Notes: generated by a model not told the origin, from the letters alone. A stretch of DNA of 64,000 nucleotides from Branchiostoma belcheri (GCF_001625305.1 NW_017802380.1:3833286-3897285), one strand, 5' to 3'; counted from the first letter of the stretch, positions 30,970-45,015 are shown. Made by a program: numbers and translations.

Positions 30970-32639
30970 ATTTAGGTCATGTGCAACACTATTACCTTAG
31001 CATACTGCCCCCAGTTTGTCATCAATGGTCCCTATGCTTGTTGGAACCCTGTTACCATGCCGTTAACTTATGAAGGCCATATGACTCTGAGCCAATCAGA
31101 ACACTCGCCTGTATCGTAGGCAAAATTTGTAAAAATCTCTAGGCAATTGTTTTTCTACTAACCTTCACATTATGATTTTTGTTTGCCTAAAACTGACTGT
31201 ATGCCTAAATTTAAAAAAGTTCTCAGGTTTTAAAGATTTTTTTGTGAAATCTATTGCCATGACAACAATATTATTACATGTCATAATGGAATGGGAACTA
31301 CATGAGTGAGAAATGTTAAACTGTACACTTTCAACATGTTTTCCCAAATACGACTTGAACATGAGCTTTTAGTATGTGCATATATTTTTTTCTAATAAGT
31401 GTTACTAAACAAGATGTCTTATTTCTATCAACTGTTTTTCAGTATTGTGGTTACTTCATTTTTTAATACATTGTGCTTTCTATAACTCCCTTTTATATGT
31501 TACATATATGAGTGTGTCATAACAGTGGAGTCAGTAATGAATGTGAACATTTTCAACTTTTGTTGTAACAAAGCTGTTCAAACAACTACTTTGTACTTTG
31601 TCTGTTTTCTTCAATACTGTTAAATTTATTGCAAATTCGTGCCCGAGGGCTAATTGCAAATTACAAACATAAAAGAACAATGAAACAGAGTATAAAATAC
31701 TTTCTACATGATCTTAACATGTTAGCTCCTCTTGTATAAGTAAGTGTAACATATTAAGTAAGCTGCAAAGAAAAGATTGTGTATTTTCCTGCATGGATAT
31801 GAGCTGAAAGACGTGTGCAGGTAACCTCTACCGGGCTTCTGGAAGCGACTGAGAAGAGTAGAAATTGGTCAGATAGGTATAAACAGATGATATGCCAGGG
31901 GAGTTGGTGTGCGCTATATATAAATTATATATTGCGTACACCAACTCCCCTGATTAAGTAGAAGTACAGTTTGTTTTTTTTTGGGGGGGGGGGTGCGGCA
32001 TACTGTACTCTTAGGCTAACGCGCACACGAAAACGACCTCTTTGCGGAAGGTACTAGCAAAAACTATTCAACCTCCTTGGTACTAGTAATAAAATGATCG
32101 ATTCCTTATTATATTAAATAAAGTAACAAATTCGGTTCCTGCGATCAAATATTTTCTGCTGCAATAGTCTTTTTTAGTTTGGAAAACTTCTGCGGACTGT
32201 TGTGCTTCCTCGTCCGTTTCGCTACTTTCGCGCCGTTAATACTGGGGAATAGCGACAGATCGGAAGGTCAGTGGCAATCTTCCCACCGACCTCTGCTTGG
32301 AGAGTTGCCCATATGGGATTTTACTTCCTGTGGTCATCTCCTCACAACACTAGTCATGCTGCTTTGACGCCCACGGTCTAAACACATTTCTCAGAAAACA
32401 GACTGGGGCCGACTGAACCATAGCCGTATAGGAGACCAAATAAACAAAACGTTCTCAAAATAATACTTCTATGCGCCATAAACTACACAATTCACCTTTT
32501 ATTAGATAAGCACTTAATTTAAACGTCATAAAAACCTTATTTGATGTCTCAAGCTTGCCTTGTCATTCTTAAAAATGAGTGTTAAAAGTAAAGATCCCTT
32601 TATATTGAATAGACTATTCCGGTCAGTTCCGTTGTATTC
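30970..32639. other. Intergenic between BEL element and Kelch gene 5
   Basis: AT-rich. Contains the foldback element at 31821-31960 and a segment (32210-32440) homologous to 19869-20090 upstream of Kelch gene 4. No gene seen. Confidence 0.5.
31821..31960. mobile_element. Foldback element with TA-rich hairpin
   Basis: CAGGGGAGTTGGTGT (31896-31910) is the reverse complement of ACACCAACTCCCCTG (31938-31952), and the loop is TATATATAAATTATATA. The upstream part matches the element at 14131-14266. Confidence 0.65.
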
Positions 32640-32759
32640 CCATGCTTCCCAAGCTGGTGTCGAAAAAAAGTTATTGCTGGAGTCTTCCCTTGCGAAGACG
32701 GTGCTCGTTTCGTCTTGACTTCTGCGTTTTCGTCGACTTGTCTGTGCCAGAACAAGACA
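32640..32759 (+). other. Probable 5' leader exon of Kelch gene 5
   Basis: Homologous to the leader of Kelch gene 4 (GACTTCTGCGTTTTCGTCGA, GTGCCAGAACAAGACA) and ending at a GTAAGT donor at 32760. The left border is not defined. Confidence 0.45.
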
Positions 32760-33328
32760 GTAAGTATGGCGTAATATTATGCTACAAGGTTTTCTACTTC
32801 GGCTCTTTGGGGAAGACGGGAGAGCAGGAGGGGTGGGAGAGCAACGTTGTGAAGTAGCGCTCATGTTGCTTCGTAGAGCGACCTGTCAAGGTGCATAACT
32901 TCCTTGGTTCAAGGTGGGGCGAGATCGTTGATTTGTCTTGAACAAAGCAAGGAGGTTTAACCTCCTTGAACAGGGGCATAATATAGGACTATATACTGTC
33001 TTTGGTTTGACAGACATAACATAATTTTACAGGCACTGCACTGTGCTAGCCCGTGTGGTCGGCAATACATTTTACCTGTTTGCGAGAGCAAAAAACTGAT
33101 CCTTACATAATTTTTAGTTAACTGTTACAAATGTAACGTTATTATTTTGGCTGAAGGTCTGTCAGAGAGTATACAGTTCCTGTTTCATATACTAGAGGAG
33201 GCAGAGTTGCACGGCGAGCAGGCTGCATGGCAGTTTCTGTGTGTTCTGCTAGAGGGCTTCTAAATTGTCATGAGGGGGTGAAGTCTGCCATCTCTGAATG
33301 CCTTTATGTCTCTCTCTTTGTAAGGACT

Positions 33329-35044
33329 ATGGGAGAGGAGAACTGGTTCCTAGTCGAAGTGCAGAAAATGCGGTCGGAGGGTCTGTTGATGGACGTGACT
33401 CTGTGTGCCGAGGGAAAGGAGATTCCCTGTCACCGTCTGGTTCTGGCTGCCAACAGCGAATACTTCAAAGTCATGTTCAATGGAAGCCACAGCGAGAGCA
33501 GGAAGGACAAGATAGAGATAGGAGGGGTGAGCGCAGAGGCACTGCAGCTTTTAGTGGACTATTCCTACACGTCCACAATCGACGCCTCTAAAAACGTCAA
33601 TGCCCTGTTTCAAGCAGCGGACATGCTGCAGTTTCCGCAAGTCTATAAGAAATGCGAAGAGTGTCTGTTGAAACTTGTGAGTGAAGAAACGTGTGTGGAA
33701 ATGTGGGTGTTGGCTGACAGGGTGTCGTGTACGCGTTTAGCGGAGAAAGCAAAGAGCTGGGCGATGAAATGGTTCGATATGCAGTACACAACCAAGGAGC
33801 TTCTTCAACTTCCTTTCCACCTACTCAAGACGTACGTCTCAGACGAGCACCTTTTCGCCGAGGAGCAGCAAATCTTGGAAGCAATCCTGCTTTGGGCAAG
33901 ACACGATCTTAAAGAACGAGAAGGCCACCTAAAGGAGCTGTTGAAGTGTGTCTGCTTCTCAAGTATAGACAAAGACTACCTCAAGAACTTGATGAAGGAA
34001 GATGAAGTGTTTGCGAGGGTTCCTGGGATCAGTTACATGATGAGGAGCCAGACTGTCAGTGTGCGCATGGTACGTCGTGTTATCCTCGAGAAGAACATGC
34101 TAGTTATCGGTGGTGTCACAGAAACAACGACGTTGAACGACAAAGTCTACCGACTAAGACCTGATTCTGAATGTGTCAATGCGAATCCGCTGCCGAAAAA
34201 GCTCCGGGAAAGCCATGGAATGGCGGCGTGCGCCTTCCACGATCACGTGATCGTGACAGGTGGGGACAAGTCCATGTGGCAGGCATGGAGGTACAAACCA
34301 CGTCAGAACTCATGGGACAGGCTGCCAAACCTTCGGACTGGACGATACGACCACGGGATGGCAGTTTTGGGGGGACAGTTGTATGTGGTTGGTGGTGCCG
34401 AGAATGACACGTACTATGATGAATATTATGAAGATGAAAATGATGATGATGAAGATGATGACGATGATGAGTGGGATGATGTTGATGATGACGAGAAGTG
34501 GGTGATACCTGATGTCGAGGTATACGACAAGAAGAGCAACCGTTGGAAACTAACGAAGCAACTACGAGTGGCCGTGAGCAACTTCGCCATAGCTGCCTGC
34601 CGCGGGAAGCTCTATGTGTTCGGTGGAGAGACTGATGAGGAATATGCGACTAACGCTGTCCAGTGCTTTGACCCTAAGAACAAAAAGTGGTCGTTGGACC
34701 TGTGGTTGGCAGAGGCTGTGAGTTGTCTAAGTGCGTGCACAGTTGGCTCCAAGATCTACCTTGTTGGGGGACCGTTACAGCAGGTGATGTGCTTCAATCC
34801 GGAGAAAGAGACTCTCGTGTCTCTGGCCCACAGACTGGTGCCGTGGGACTGCTGTAGTGCCACGGTGTGCTGGGGAGAGATCTATATAACCGGTGGCAGG
34901 GCATATGACGAGACACGCCCATGGTACAACTCTGAAACCTTGGCCTACGTGCAGTGTTACAACATAGCCAGTGACAACATGGTCTTATGTAATGACCTGC
35001 CAGAGCGACTGTATGGACACTGCACTGTAACCATCAAAAAGTAG
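33329..35044 (+). CDS. BTB-BACK-Kelch protein 5 with acidic insert (KLHL-like)
   Basis: Intronless coding frame of 571 residues. BTB about 10-115, BACK about 120-222 (VEMWVLADRVSC), Kelch blades about 265-568 (VIVTGGDKSMWQAW, LYVVGGAEN, VEVYDKKSNRW, LYVFGGETDEEY, IYLVGGPLQ, IYITGGRA). The start at 33329 follows CTCTTTGTAAG|GACT-ATG, equivalent to the other copies. Between two Kelch strands (DNA about 34405-34500) lies an Asp/Glu/Tyr run encoded by GATGAT-type repeats, absent from the closest copy, gene 3, which has a short basic loop there. Predicted CUL3-ligase adaptor; target unknown. Confidence 0.9.
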   Translation: MGEENWFLVEVQKMRSEGLLMDVTLCAEGKEIPCHRLVLAANSEYFKVMFNGSHSESRKDKIEIGGVSAEALQLLVDYSYTSTIDASKNVNALFQAADMLQFPQVYKKCEECLLKLVSEETCVEMWVLADRVSCTRLAEKAKSWAMKWFDMQYTTKELLQLPFHLLKTYVSDEHLFAEEQQILEAILLWARHDLKEREGHLKELLKCVCFSSIDKDYLKNLMKEDEVFARVPGISYMMRSQTVSVRMVRRVILEKNMLVIGGVTETTTLNDKVYRLRPDSECVNANPLPKKLRESHGMAACAFHDHVIVTGGDKSMWQAWRYKPRQNSWDRLPNLRTGRYDHGMAVLGGQLYVVGGAENDTYYDEYYEDENDDDEDDDDDEWDDVDDDEKWVIPDVEVYDKKSNRWKLTKQLRVAVSNFAIAACRGKLYVFGGETDEEYATNAVQCFDPKNKKWSLDLWLAEAVSCLSACTVGSKIYLVGGPLQQVMCFNPEKETLVSLAHRLVPWDCCSATVCWGEIYITGGRAYDETRPWYNSETLAYVQCYNIASDNMVLCNDLPERLYGHCTVTIKK

Positions 35045-35111
35045 TTCACAGGCCACACTTTTTGCAAAAACTGTTACTGGGCGTGAATATTGTTTCCAAA
35101 ATACCTCTGGA

Positions 35112-35445
35112 GTCTAAATTGACCTTGACTTGACTTTGTAAGACATTTGGAGGTGAAATTGACCTTGAGTTCACCTTGTAAGACCTGGATATAAATTGAC
35201 CTTACATTGACCTTGTTGTTTTGACCTTGTAAGACCTGAAGGTAAAATTGACCTTGCAAGACCATGATGTGAAATTGACCATGCTTTAACCTTCATGGCA
35301 AATTGACCTTGTAAGACCTGGAGGAAAAATTTACATTAAGTTGACCTTGATGTGATATAAAGCTTGTAAGAACTTGATGCCAAGTTGACCTTGAGTTGAC
35401 CTTGCAAGACCTGGATTTGAAGTTGACCTTGAGTTGACATGTAAG
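35112..35445. repeat. Tandem repeat, AGGTCA-rich, downstream of Kelch gene 5
   Basis: Diverged copies of the unit seen at 16660-17003, read here as TTGACCTTGAGTTGACCTTGTAAGACCTGG. Half sites appear as TGACCT, with some pairs spaced by five. Placed after the stop codon just as at Kelch gene 3. Confidence 0.85.
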
Positions 35446-36424
35446 ATAAGACACTATAAGACAGTACTAGTAGTCAGGTCATGCAACTTGTATGTTTCAA
35501 CTTACAAGTTTATTGTGTTATATGCATTTTTAAACTTTTCTAACAACTTTCGATATTTCCTATATGCTATTTTATTTTTGACTAGTACTATTAGTTGATT
35601 AGTTCTTACTAATACAGTAGTTTCATTGCTAATTACTTACATACCTATATAGATTTATATTTCTAATGTTGATATTTTTTATTATGTATGTTTGACTGAC
35701 CTATACAAAATAGCTTTGAAAGTTTGAGAAGACCATCTGTAATGCAAGGTTGTAACAACATGTTAAGTGGTTGTATGAAAACTTTTATTGCCACAAAAAA
35801 ATAAAAGTTGTCAATGTTGTTAATCTGTGTGTTTTACAAATGAGTTTAAAACATGGCAGGTACCAGTAATTTACTTGTAGCTGTGGGTATATACCGTTCA
35901 TCAGTCACAATGTTATTCCAAACTTACTGTCACATCATGTTTCATAACCTAACAATGAAATGATATTCTGGAGAACTGAAGTATCTTTACTCTTGGTTTC
36001 AACATCACAATCCCTTCTTGGCTTTGAACCTCTTTGAAGATACATAGGGGCTATTCAATCTTCATCAATGACGATTTAAGTTATACACCATATACCGGTA
36101 CCACCACTAGGTACACTATACAAATCGAAGTTACCAGCATGGTTTCTTTCTACCAAGTCTGCCTATTATAACCTCCTTGTTTCAACAGATCTATATTGTT
36201 CACAGTAGCTTTATCAAACTACATGTACCACCCTGGTACAGTACATACCTGAACATATCTTCTGTATATAAAGAAAAGTAAAAGTGGAAATATAAAATCC
36301 TTTCAGCATACCTACAGCTCATACTAGTAGTAAAGCTTCCCTTTGTCCCGATCTACAGTACTGGTACTATTTTCAAAGGAATGCATGATTGGCAAAACCC
36401 CCTTCAGACCCCTTCCTGCCATAA
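35446..36424. other. Intergenic, 3' flanks of Kelch gene 5 and SNRPF
   Basis: AT-rich. 35770-35830 repeats 16490-16560 in inverse orientation and contains AATAAA on +. No gene seen. Confidence 0.5.
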
Positions 36425-38780
<2,356 letters not shown>

Positions 38781-39202
38781 TCTGCCTAAATTTGATGAAA
38801 TTTGGGTCAACAAAAATGTGAAAGAGGCCGCCACGCGAGTCGAAAAGCCTTGTGGGTAATTTTACGTCAGGCCAGCGTATGGATGAAACCATTATAGCAT
38901 TAGGGTGGATTAAATTTTTAAAAAATTAATGGATTGAAAATAGTCAAAACTTCGTCTACGACAATATTTTATATAAGAACATATGGTAACGTTTTTATTA
39001 TTTTATTTGATGTAATATGCTGCATTTTAAATATTTTACCCCTTTAAAATCACACCTTACCGCAAGTGAATGATTCCATGACGTCATCACGTGATCATTG
39101 CTAAGTCGCCATTTTGGGGAGGAGAGAAAAATCAGGGAATGAACTGGGTAGTTTTGACTTAAAATTAGAAGATTTAACAACGTTTTCTGCTTCTTAGTCA
39201 AG
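38781..39202. promoter_or_regulatory. Shared divergent promoter region, SNRPF/RNASEK
   Basis: 422 bp separate the SNRPF start codon (-) from the RNASEK start codon (+). It contains TGACGTCATCACGTGATCA (about 39079-39097), a CRE next to an E-box, and no TATA box. The short distance between two housekeeping genes suggests a bidirectional promoter. Confidence 0.6.
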
Positions 39203-39970
39203 ATGTTTGTCATTTGCGGACCAAAGCTGTCCATTTGCGGTTTCATTATCAGCATTTGGGCCATTATAATGATGGTAAGTAGCCTTAAAAATTGTCATAC
39301 ATTTTTTCACCTTGATAAAAATGTCATCCGCCTTTACTATGGTGATACGAAATTTTATGTCTATTTCCACAGGGTCTGATGGGAGTGTTCTTCCTAATCA
39401 AGAGTCCACTGCTGCTGGAAGACATCGGCCCTGCGACAGACGACGACTGGAAAGAGTAGGTCCTAGTTATGGTTACTGGACATAAGTTATACCAACTGTA
39501 AATTATAGATAAGCTGCATCACTAAAGACATATTAGTCTTCAATAACGTCATGTTAGTATGCCCAATTTTATTCCTGTTTTGTTGTCATTAGCAAGAAGG
39601 TTATGTTTTGGCAGTGATCTTGTGTGTGTCTGTGTGTGTCTGCCTGTAAACATGATAACTTAAGAAGGCTCACTTGGATTGCCTTGATATTTTGCAGGTA
39701 CTTAGGTTTTAATGATTAGATTTTTGGGCCACCTGGCAGCTAGTTATGGTACTGCAGCAGGACTTCCTTTTTTTTGATCTTGTGATTCTGGGTTGACAAA
39801 TAATACAATATCGTGTTCCCTCCCTTCCCCACAGTCGGAAGAAGATTGACGCTATATTCCAGCAGAGTGCGTACAACTGCTGGGTGGTGGCGGGAGTTTA
39901 TGCCTTCCTGGGGCTCTTCAGCTACTTCCAGATGAGGATGAACAGCAGACAGCAGTACGTCGTCACGTAA
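39203..39970 (+). CDS. RNASEK: Ribonuclease kappa (RNASEK)
   Basis: Small two-helix membrane protein associated with the V-ATPase and described as an endoribonuclease. Exons 39203-39274, 39373-39455 (donor GTAGGT inside AAAGA|GTAGGT) and 39835-39970 join to 96 residues (human 98). CGPKLSICG at the N-terminus and the SAYNCW-VAG-Y-FLG pattern match the family. Transmembrane segments about 9-35 and 65-86. The donor I chose is the one that keeps the frame; the next GT would leave an in-frame TAG. It is transcribed away from SNRPF. Confidence 0.93.
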
Positions 39971-41584
39971 AGACACAGCCACCGCAAAAAATAGATAATG
40001 TTATACGCAACTCATTTTTTTTGTACAGTAGAATCTTTGTTGTAAGAAATGATGATGATGATAAGAAACTAGTTGTTACAAGTATGAAATAGTAGCCTGG
40101 GCGTCACACTGTAGGCCAGCTAGACCCTGAGCAGCAACTGAGGGGGTCTGTGGTAAAATTTCCCTTGGGGACATGTTGGCCCTGGAGCCACTGAGCTAGC
40201 CTGCCAACAGTCTGGCACCCAGGCTAATGAAATAGAGGAGGCCAGGGCATGGAACTATGCTAATACATTGTAGCTTGGAAGAAAACAAAATGAGAGTTGA
40301 TTCTTACTCATAAAATACATATGTGGATGTTGTGTAAGGTGTTATTTGTGTTATACAGTTTGTACTTGTTATGAGATATTAGACAATTTGCTGTTAGAAG
40401 CTGGACAAGCAAGAATTGATTGGTCTAAAAATGTGAACTAAGACTTTTTCTGTCATCGATTATTCAAATTTTGACAACAAAGGGTTATTTGGGGATATGT
40501 TGCTTCTTATGTATACTATGATATGAGGTTTAGGGTATGTATATGATGATCTGATGGTGTCAATGTTATACATGGTTCCACAATCCAGCTCTGGAAAAGG
40601 AGTTTTCCATTTCTTTGTGGCTCTATTAGTGCTGTACTAACTAATGTAATAAGTTATAGTAAATTATTATGTGCAACTCAGTACAAAGTGAAGGGCTGAG
40701 CTTTTGGTAATAAGATGGTGAATTGTGAGCTTTTCTTCTGAAGCGATTAAGGCCTGATAATGTTTGGAAAAACAGTCCTGTAACATATTCTGAATTTCAT
40801 TTGATTTCTTTCATCCTGATTCTATATGAAAAGAAATGCCTGTAAGTAGTTCTACATGCAGACATGATACTAGGATTAAATAGTGAATGTAAAAAGACAG
40901 AAGCTAGTGAAGTTTAACAGTACAAGCAAGTCACATGAAGACTGATATATTATTGTGAACCATATGCATATTAGGTAATTATAATAAAATGTCAGGTAAG
41001 ATGAAATAACACTCAACACGGATGTCCATCCAGTTCTTTGTATCCATTCAGTTGTAAAATCTAGTACAGTATAAATGTGAAAAAAAGGAAGACTAGAACA
41101 ATTGCTGTACATTGGTGGTAGTGTACATGTTACTGTATATGGGAAACAATGCTGCAGTTGAACACTTTATGGACTGTTCAGCTTATATTCTAATAATATG
41201 CAGTTGTTGGTGTGATAGCTCTATGTGTCAGTTACAAAGTCTGCAAACAATTCCAAGATATTCAGAAAGACTAAGAAACTTGATATGACAAATGATGTTT
41301 TGGTGAAACTATCGGTAAGCATCGATTTGTGAATTTTATGTACCTTATCTTTACCACACCCCGTATGTACATTGTATACAGTGTGCCCAATACAAGTGCA
41401 ATACAACTTGTACGCTATACCACTCAGAAATTATTGTGTGTGTTATTTAAGGACTTTATCTTTATTTATAAACATTAAAGCAGCAATGAAATACTAGTAT
41501 GTAGACTACTATAATAGCAATATATTTATGAATATCCTTGTCAATATACCGAGCACCGAACCTAAACTGAAGGTTATTTTATTA
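39971..41584. other. Intergenic, RNASEK 3' UTR and spacer
   Basis: AT-rich. Holds the foldback element at 40093-40226. No coding frame supported. The right end is 3' UTR of the DED gene (-). Confidence 0.5.
40093..40226. mobile_element. Foldback/MITE-like element
   Basis: TAGCCTGGGCGTCACACTGTAGGC at the left is inverted at the right (reverse complement TAGCCTGGGTGCCAGACTGTTGGC). The 134-bp element has no coding capacity. Confidence 0.7.
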
Positions 41585-43111
41585 TAAGAGTACGCAAAGT
41601 GAAGATTTTTTCTTTCCAGATGTAGTCGCTGGAATGTCTTTTGAAGAAGTCTTTTTACTGGAATTGTTGTCTTCCCCTTCTTGTCCTTTACCCTGGTGCT
41701 TGCTAGTGTTTGTTGCCTCACCGGGATGCTCCGTTGGTTGTTGAGGTTCTTCCTCGATGACGCCTGTTTTTATAGGCGGCAGGACGGCGCGTTTGGGCCC
41801 GTCTTCTGGAATGGTGGAGAGGCGGCGGCTGGAGTGGGTCACGTCGCTACGTCCGGCAGAGGCGTCACTGTTAGCAGGGACTGCTCTGTCCTGTAGAAAT
41901 GACAAACTCACTTTTTTCAAAATCACACCAAGAAATGGGAGATTTAAGACTTCTAAAAAGTGTTTTCGGAATCCTTGAATGTATCGGAATTGTACGTATA
42001 CTGTATGATCATGGGAAAATACCCGATTGAATCACATCATAGAATGGATCATCATCCATACGATTGTATGGCATAACGAACTCCCGTATCACACCATGGT
42101 TCATGTTTTAACTTTTTTAATAATTAATACATGTACCATGATTGCACAATGTGACCCCATACACAACCCTGCCAATCAACTGAAACCCAGCCACCTGAAT
42201 TTTATTTACCTGGGCTTTGTCTTCTTCATCTTCCTCCTCTTCTTCCACCACTTTAGGCTGGTTTCCTGCTGCAAAAGGTGATTTACTGACCCACGGCGTG
42301 TCCTTCCGCCTCCGGGCCTGTCTTGCAGCGTCATCACCTGTGCAAAGTGTCCGAACGTAACATTTAAAGACGATTTTCTTCTGTTCTTTTTGGTCATTAA
42401 AATGGATTGCGACTTGAATTTCTTGGTCTTAGGAGGAAGTTCCACGCTGAAAGCTTCTTTTCTAGAACAACATTACTATGGAATAAACTACCTCATGATT
42501 GTTTCCCATATGGGTAACCTTAAACCTTTCAAGTCTAAGGTCAACAAACATTTGTCCTCACTGGCTGTACAGTAACCTAAAACATTTTAATGGCTCTCAC
42601 GAGCCTTGTTTTATGGTGACTCATGAAGTAAATAAAAAGGAAAAATTCTAAGTGAAACGTATATGTCAAAACGCTTAATTAATCAATTTAATAATGTCAT
42701 ATTATTGTTTTCAACATCTAAGAAATTGTTTTGAAATGGAAAAAACAATTCTATTGTGCAACAACAAAAACAACGTGCAGACATTCACAACCTACATTTG
42801 ACAGAGTATTCCTTGATCTGGGTGACGAGGTCTTCTCTCCCAGCCATCCTCATCCCTTCTTCAAGTTTACTCAAGTTGTTCGGAGGTCCAATTTTCCCGT
42901 GATCCTCTAGCACCTCGAATAATTCCAAGGGACTCGTCACTTTCTCTAACACACTCTCTTCTACGTCTTCCTTGAACATGAACTTGATAATCTCCAGGTC
43001 GCCGTCCCGCATTTCTTTGCCCAATTCCTGCAGAAGAGTCTTGTACGGTGCAGTGTCATCACTTGGTTGGTCTGGCCGCCATTTTGGATCGTCTTTGAAA
43101 GTGACCGCCAT
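41585..43111 (-). CDS. Death effector domain protein with C-terminal CaaX box
   Basis: Three exons on the - strand: 42796-43111, 42210-42337 and 41585-41890 (stop TAA at 41582-41584), all GT-AG with matching phase, giving 250 residues. The ATG at 43111 sits in AACAAGATGGCGG, a strong context. Residues about 22-103 form a death effector domain (six-helix pattern YKTLLQEL, LEIIKFMF, LFEVLED, LSKLEEGM) with the RxDL signature at 92-95. A basic stretch (RQARRRK), an acidic run (about 136-147) and a Ser/Pro/Lys-rich disordered tail follow, ending KKKSSLCVLL. CVLL is a CaaX box whose last Leu favours geranylgeranylation, with adjacent lysines for membrane binding. Likely an adaptor in death-receptor or related signalling at membranes. 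No named orthologue recognised. Confidence 0.8.
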
Positions 43112-45015
43112 CTTGTTCACCTTAAAGTCCAGGGGTCTCGTTCGATGATTTTGATAAGTTTTCCAGCAAAGCTAGCTCAGTGGTTTCCTCTGACTTAGTT
43201 CAGCTTCGAAGATGGCTAACCTTTTGTCGGTTTGTGACGGTTATGTCTTTGGGACGACATCAGACCACTGTGAGTTGTTTCAGCTTTTACTCCAGCTCAT
43301 CCGAAAGTTCTCGACCAAAAGCTAACTACATTCTACATGTAGTCATCAAATCCATTTCCAACATCGTTATAAAACTGCAATGATCCGTGCCTCGATGACG
43401 TTACGTTATGTTAGCCACCAAGCTACATGTATGGCCACCAAACACCACAGAAGAAGACCTCTGCCTGCAAAAAAAATCGAGAAGAAAGGAATGCGTCACT
43501 ACTTGAAATTAAGTCATGTGAACTAACAAGATTAAATCGCGCTTTCTTAGACTTTGGACGGATTTCGACCGGCAGTCTTTTGTGGTGAGTTGGGACTTTG
43601 GACAAAGGGGCTACTGGTGCAGCACAGTCGTGCATTGCATTCCTTCATACTTATCTTACTGAGAAAAACATAGTGATAAAAACACTCCAACTAAATTACG
43701 AACAACATTATCCTGGCGGACTGTCCTTTTCCATTTTAGAGATAAATACATGCAAATCTGAAGATATCATTTACTGTTGTTGACTCATAAGGATGTATGA
43801 ACTTTTAGCAAATATTTCCCCGTTCCCAATGTTTTTGTGTTTTTTTCGGCTGACTCTTTCCTATGATCAAAGTCCAACAGGGGAGAAATGAGGCAACGTC
43901 CATTTTAGATCATGGATGCAAGAAAAACAAGTGCTTGACACTCATGCAAGCATCCTGTCTACTTGACAATCTTTAAACAGTGTACAAGATACGATCCTAT
44001 ATTTTAGTATTGGAATGTGGCACAAGCTGTGGAACTACGCAGTTAGGGAGTTCTGTACTCAACAAGGCTCCTCCACTGGTATTATACGAATAGTATTCAG
44101 ATTACCCAGGTCGCAGGACAGAATTACGACGGTAGTTGTCTCAGGGACGGTTGTGAATATGTAGTACAAAATTCGTGACGGAAAATGGTGTCAGATTCTT
44201 GTAGGTGGCCGATTTTGTCAATTTTCCTGCCTTAAACTAGGTTAAAATCGTACGACGAAAAACCAAACCGTACAACGCCTGCTACAGCTTTACGAAGACA
44301 AACGCACGACATAATTTGAATCATGTGAACATCATTTTACTACAAATTATTTTGTATATCAAAAAACAAGCTGCCATACCTACCTTATTTGTCTACGGAG
44401 GCAATTTCTCTGCGTATTTCCGCCCGCGCGCGCACACCAGGACCAAACTAAACCTAGCAACATTGCGCAAACAGTTACCAGCATACCTTTACTAGGCAAC
44501 CCTAAAAACATGCCAGGCACTGTTCAAATACACGGGCAATGTACAGAGATTTATGTAGTTAAAGGAGCGGGCTAGTTGAATGGATGATTAAGTTGGAACG
44601 GAAAACAAACGAATAAAGTGTATTCAAGAGGCTTGGGGTTATGTAGGAGACGACAAGCTAATTTACATAGGGGAGTCGGTAGCACTTGTTTAACACGAAC
44701 CACGGTAGCAATTAATACCGATCCTGACTGTCAATCATACCAGTAATTAGCTAGCGCTTTAACCAATTAGAGAATGCATGGCAATCACTTTTCAACCAAT
44801 GAGATAGTGACTGCATGTCCGCATGTTTTGATCAAACGTTTGGTGTGATAAAATGCGAATGAACATTTAAGTTTTATCACCTTTATGAAAAATGGAGGTA
44901 TTGTTTTTGGTTTGTCTTTCTGTGTGTGTGTGAGTGGGTATGCAAATGTTCATGATGGGTGTTATCTTATCTAAAACGCACAGGCGGCGCACATAGCCGT
45001 GCCCAGAAACTTGGT
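43112..45015. other. Upstream spacer of the DED gene
   Basis: No gene supported. A GC-rich patch with CGCCCGCGCGCGC near 44420 could be a promoter. Short open frames on both strands show no recognisable domain. Confidence 0.4.

Noticed and set aside
41509..41721. Alternative frame over the last DED-gene exon
   Set aside because: Joins neither upstream exon in phase, whereas the frame ending in CVLL does.
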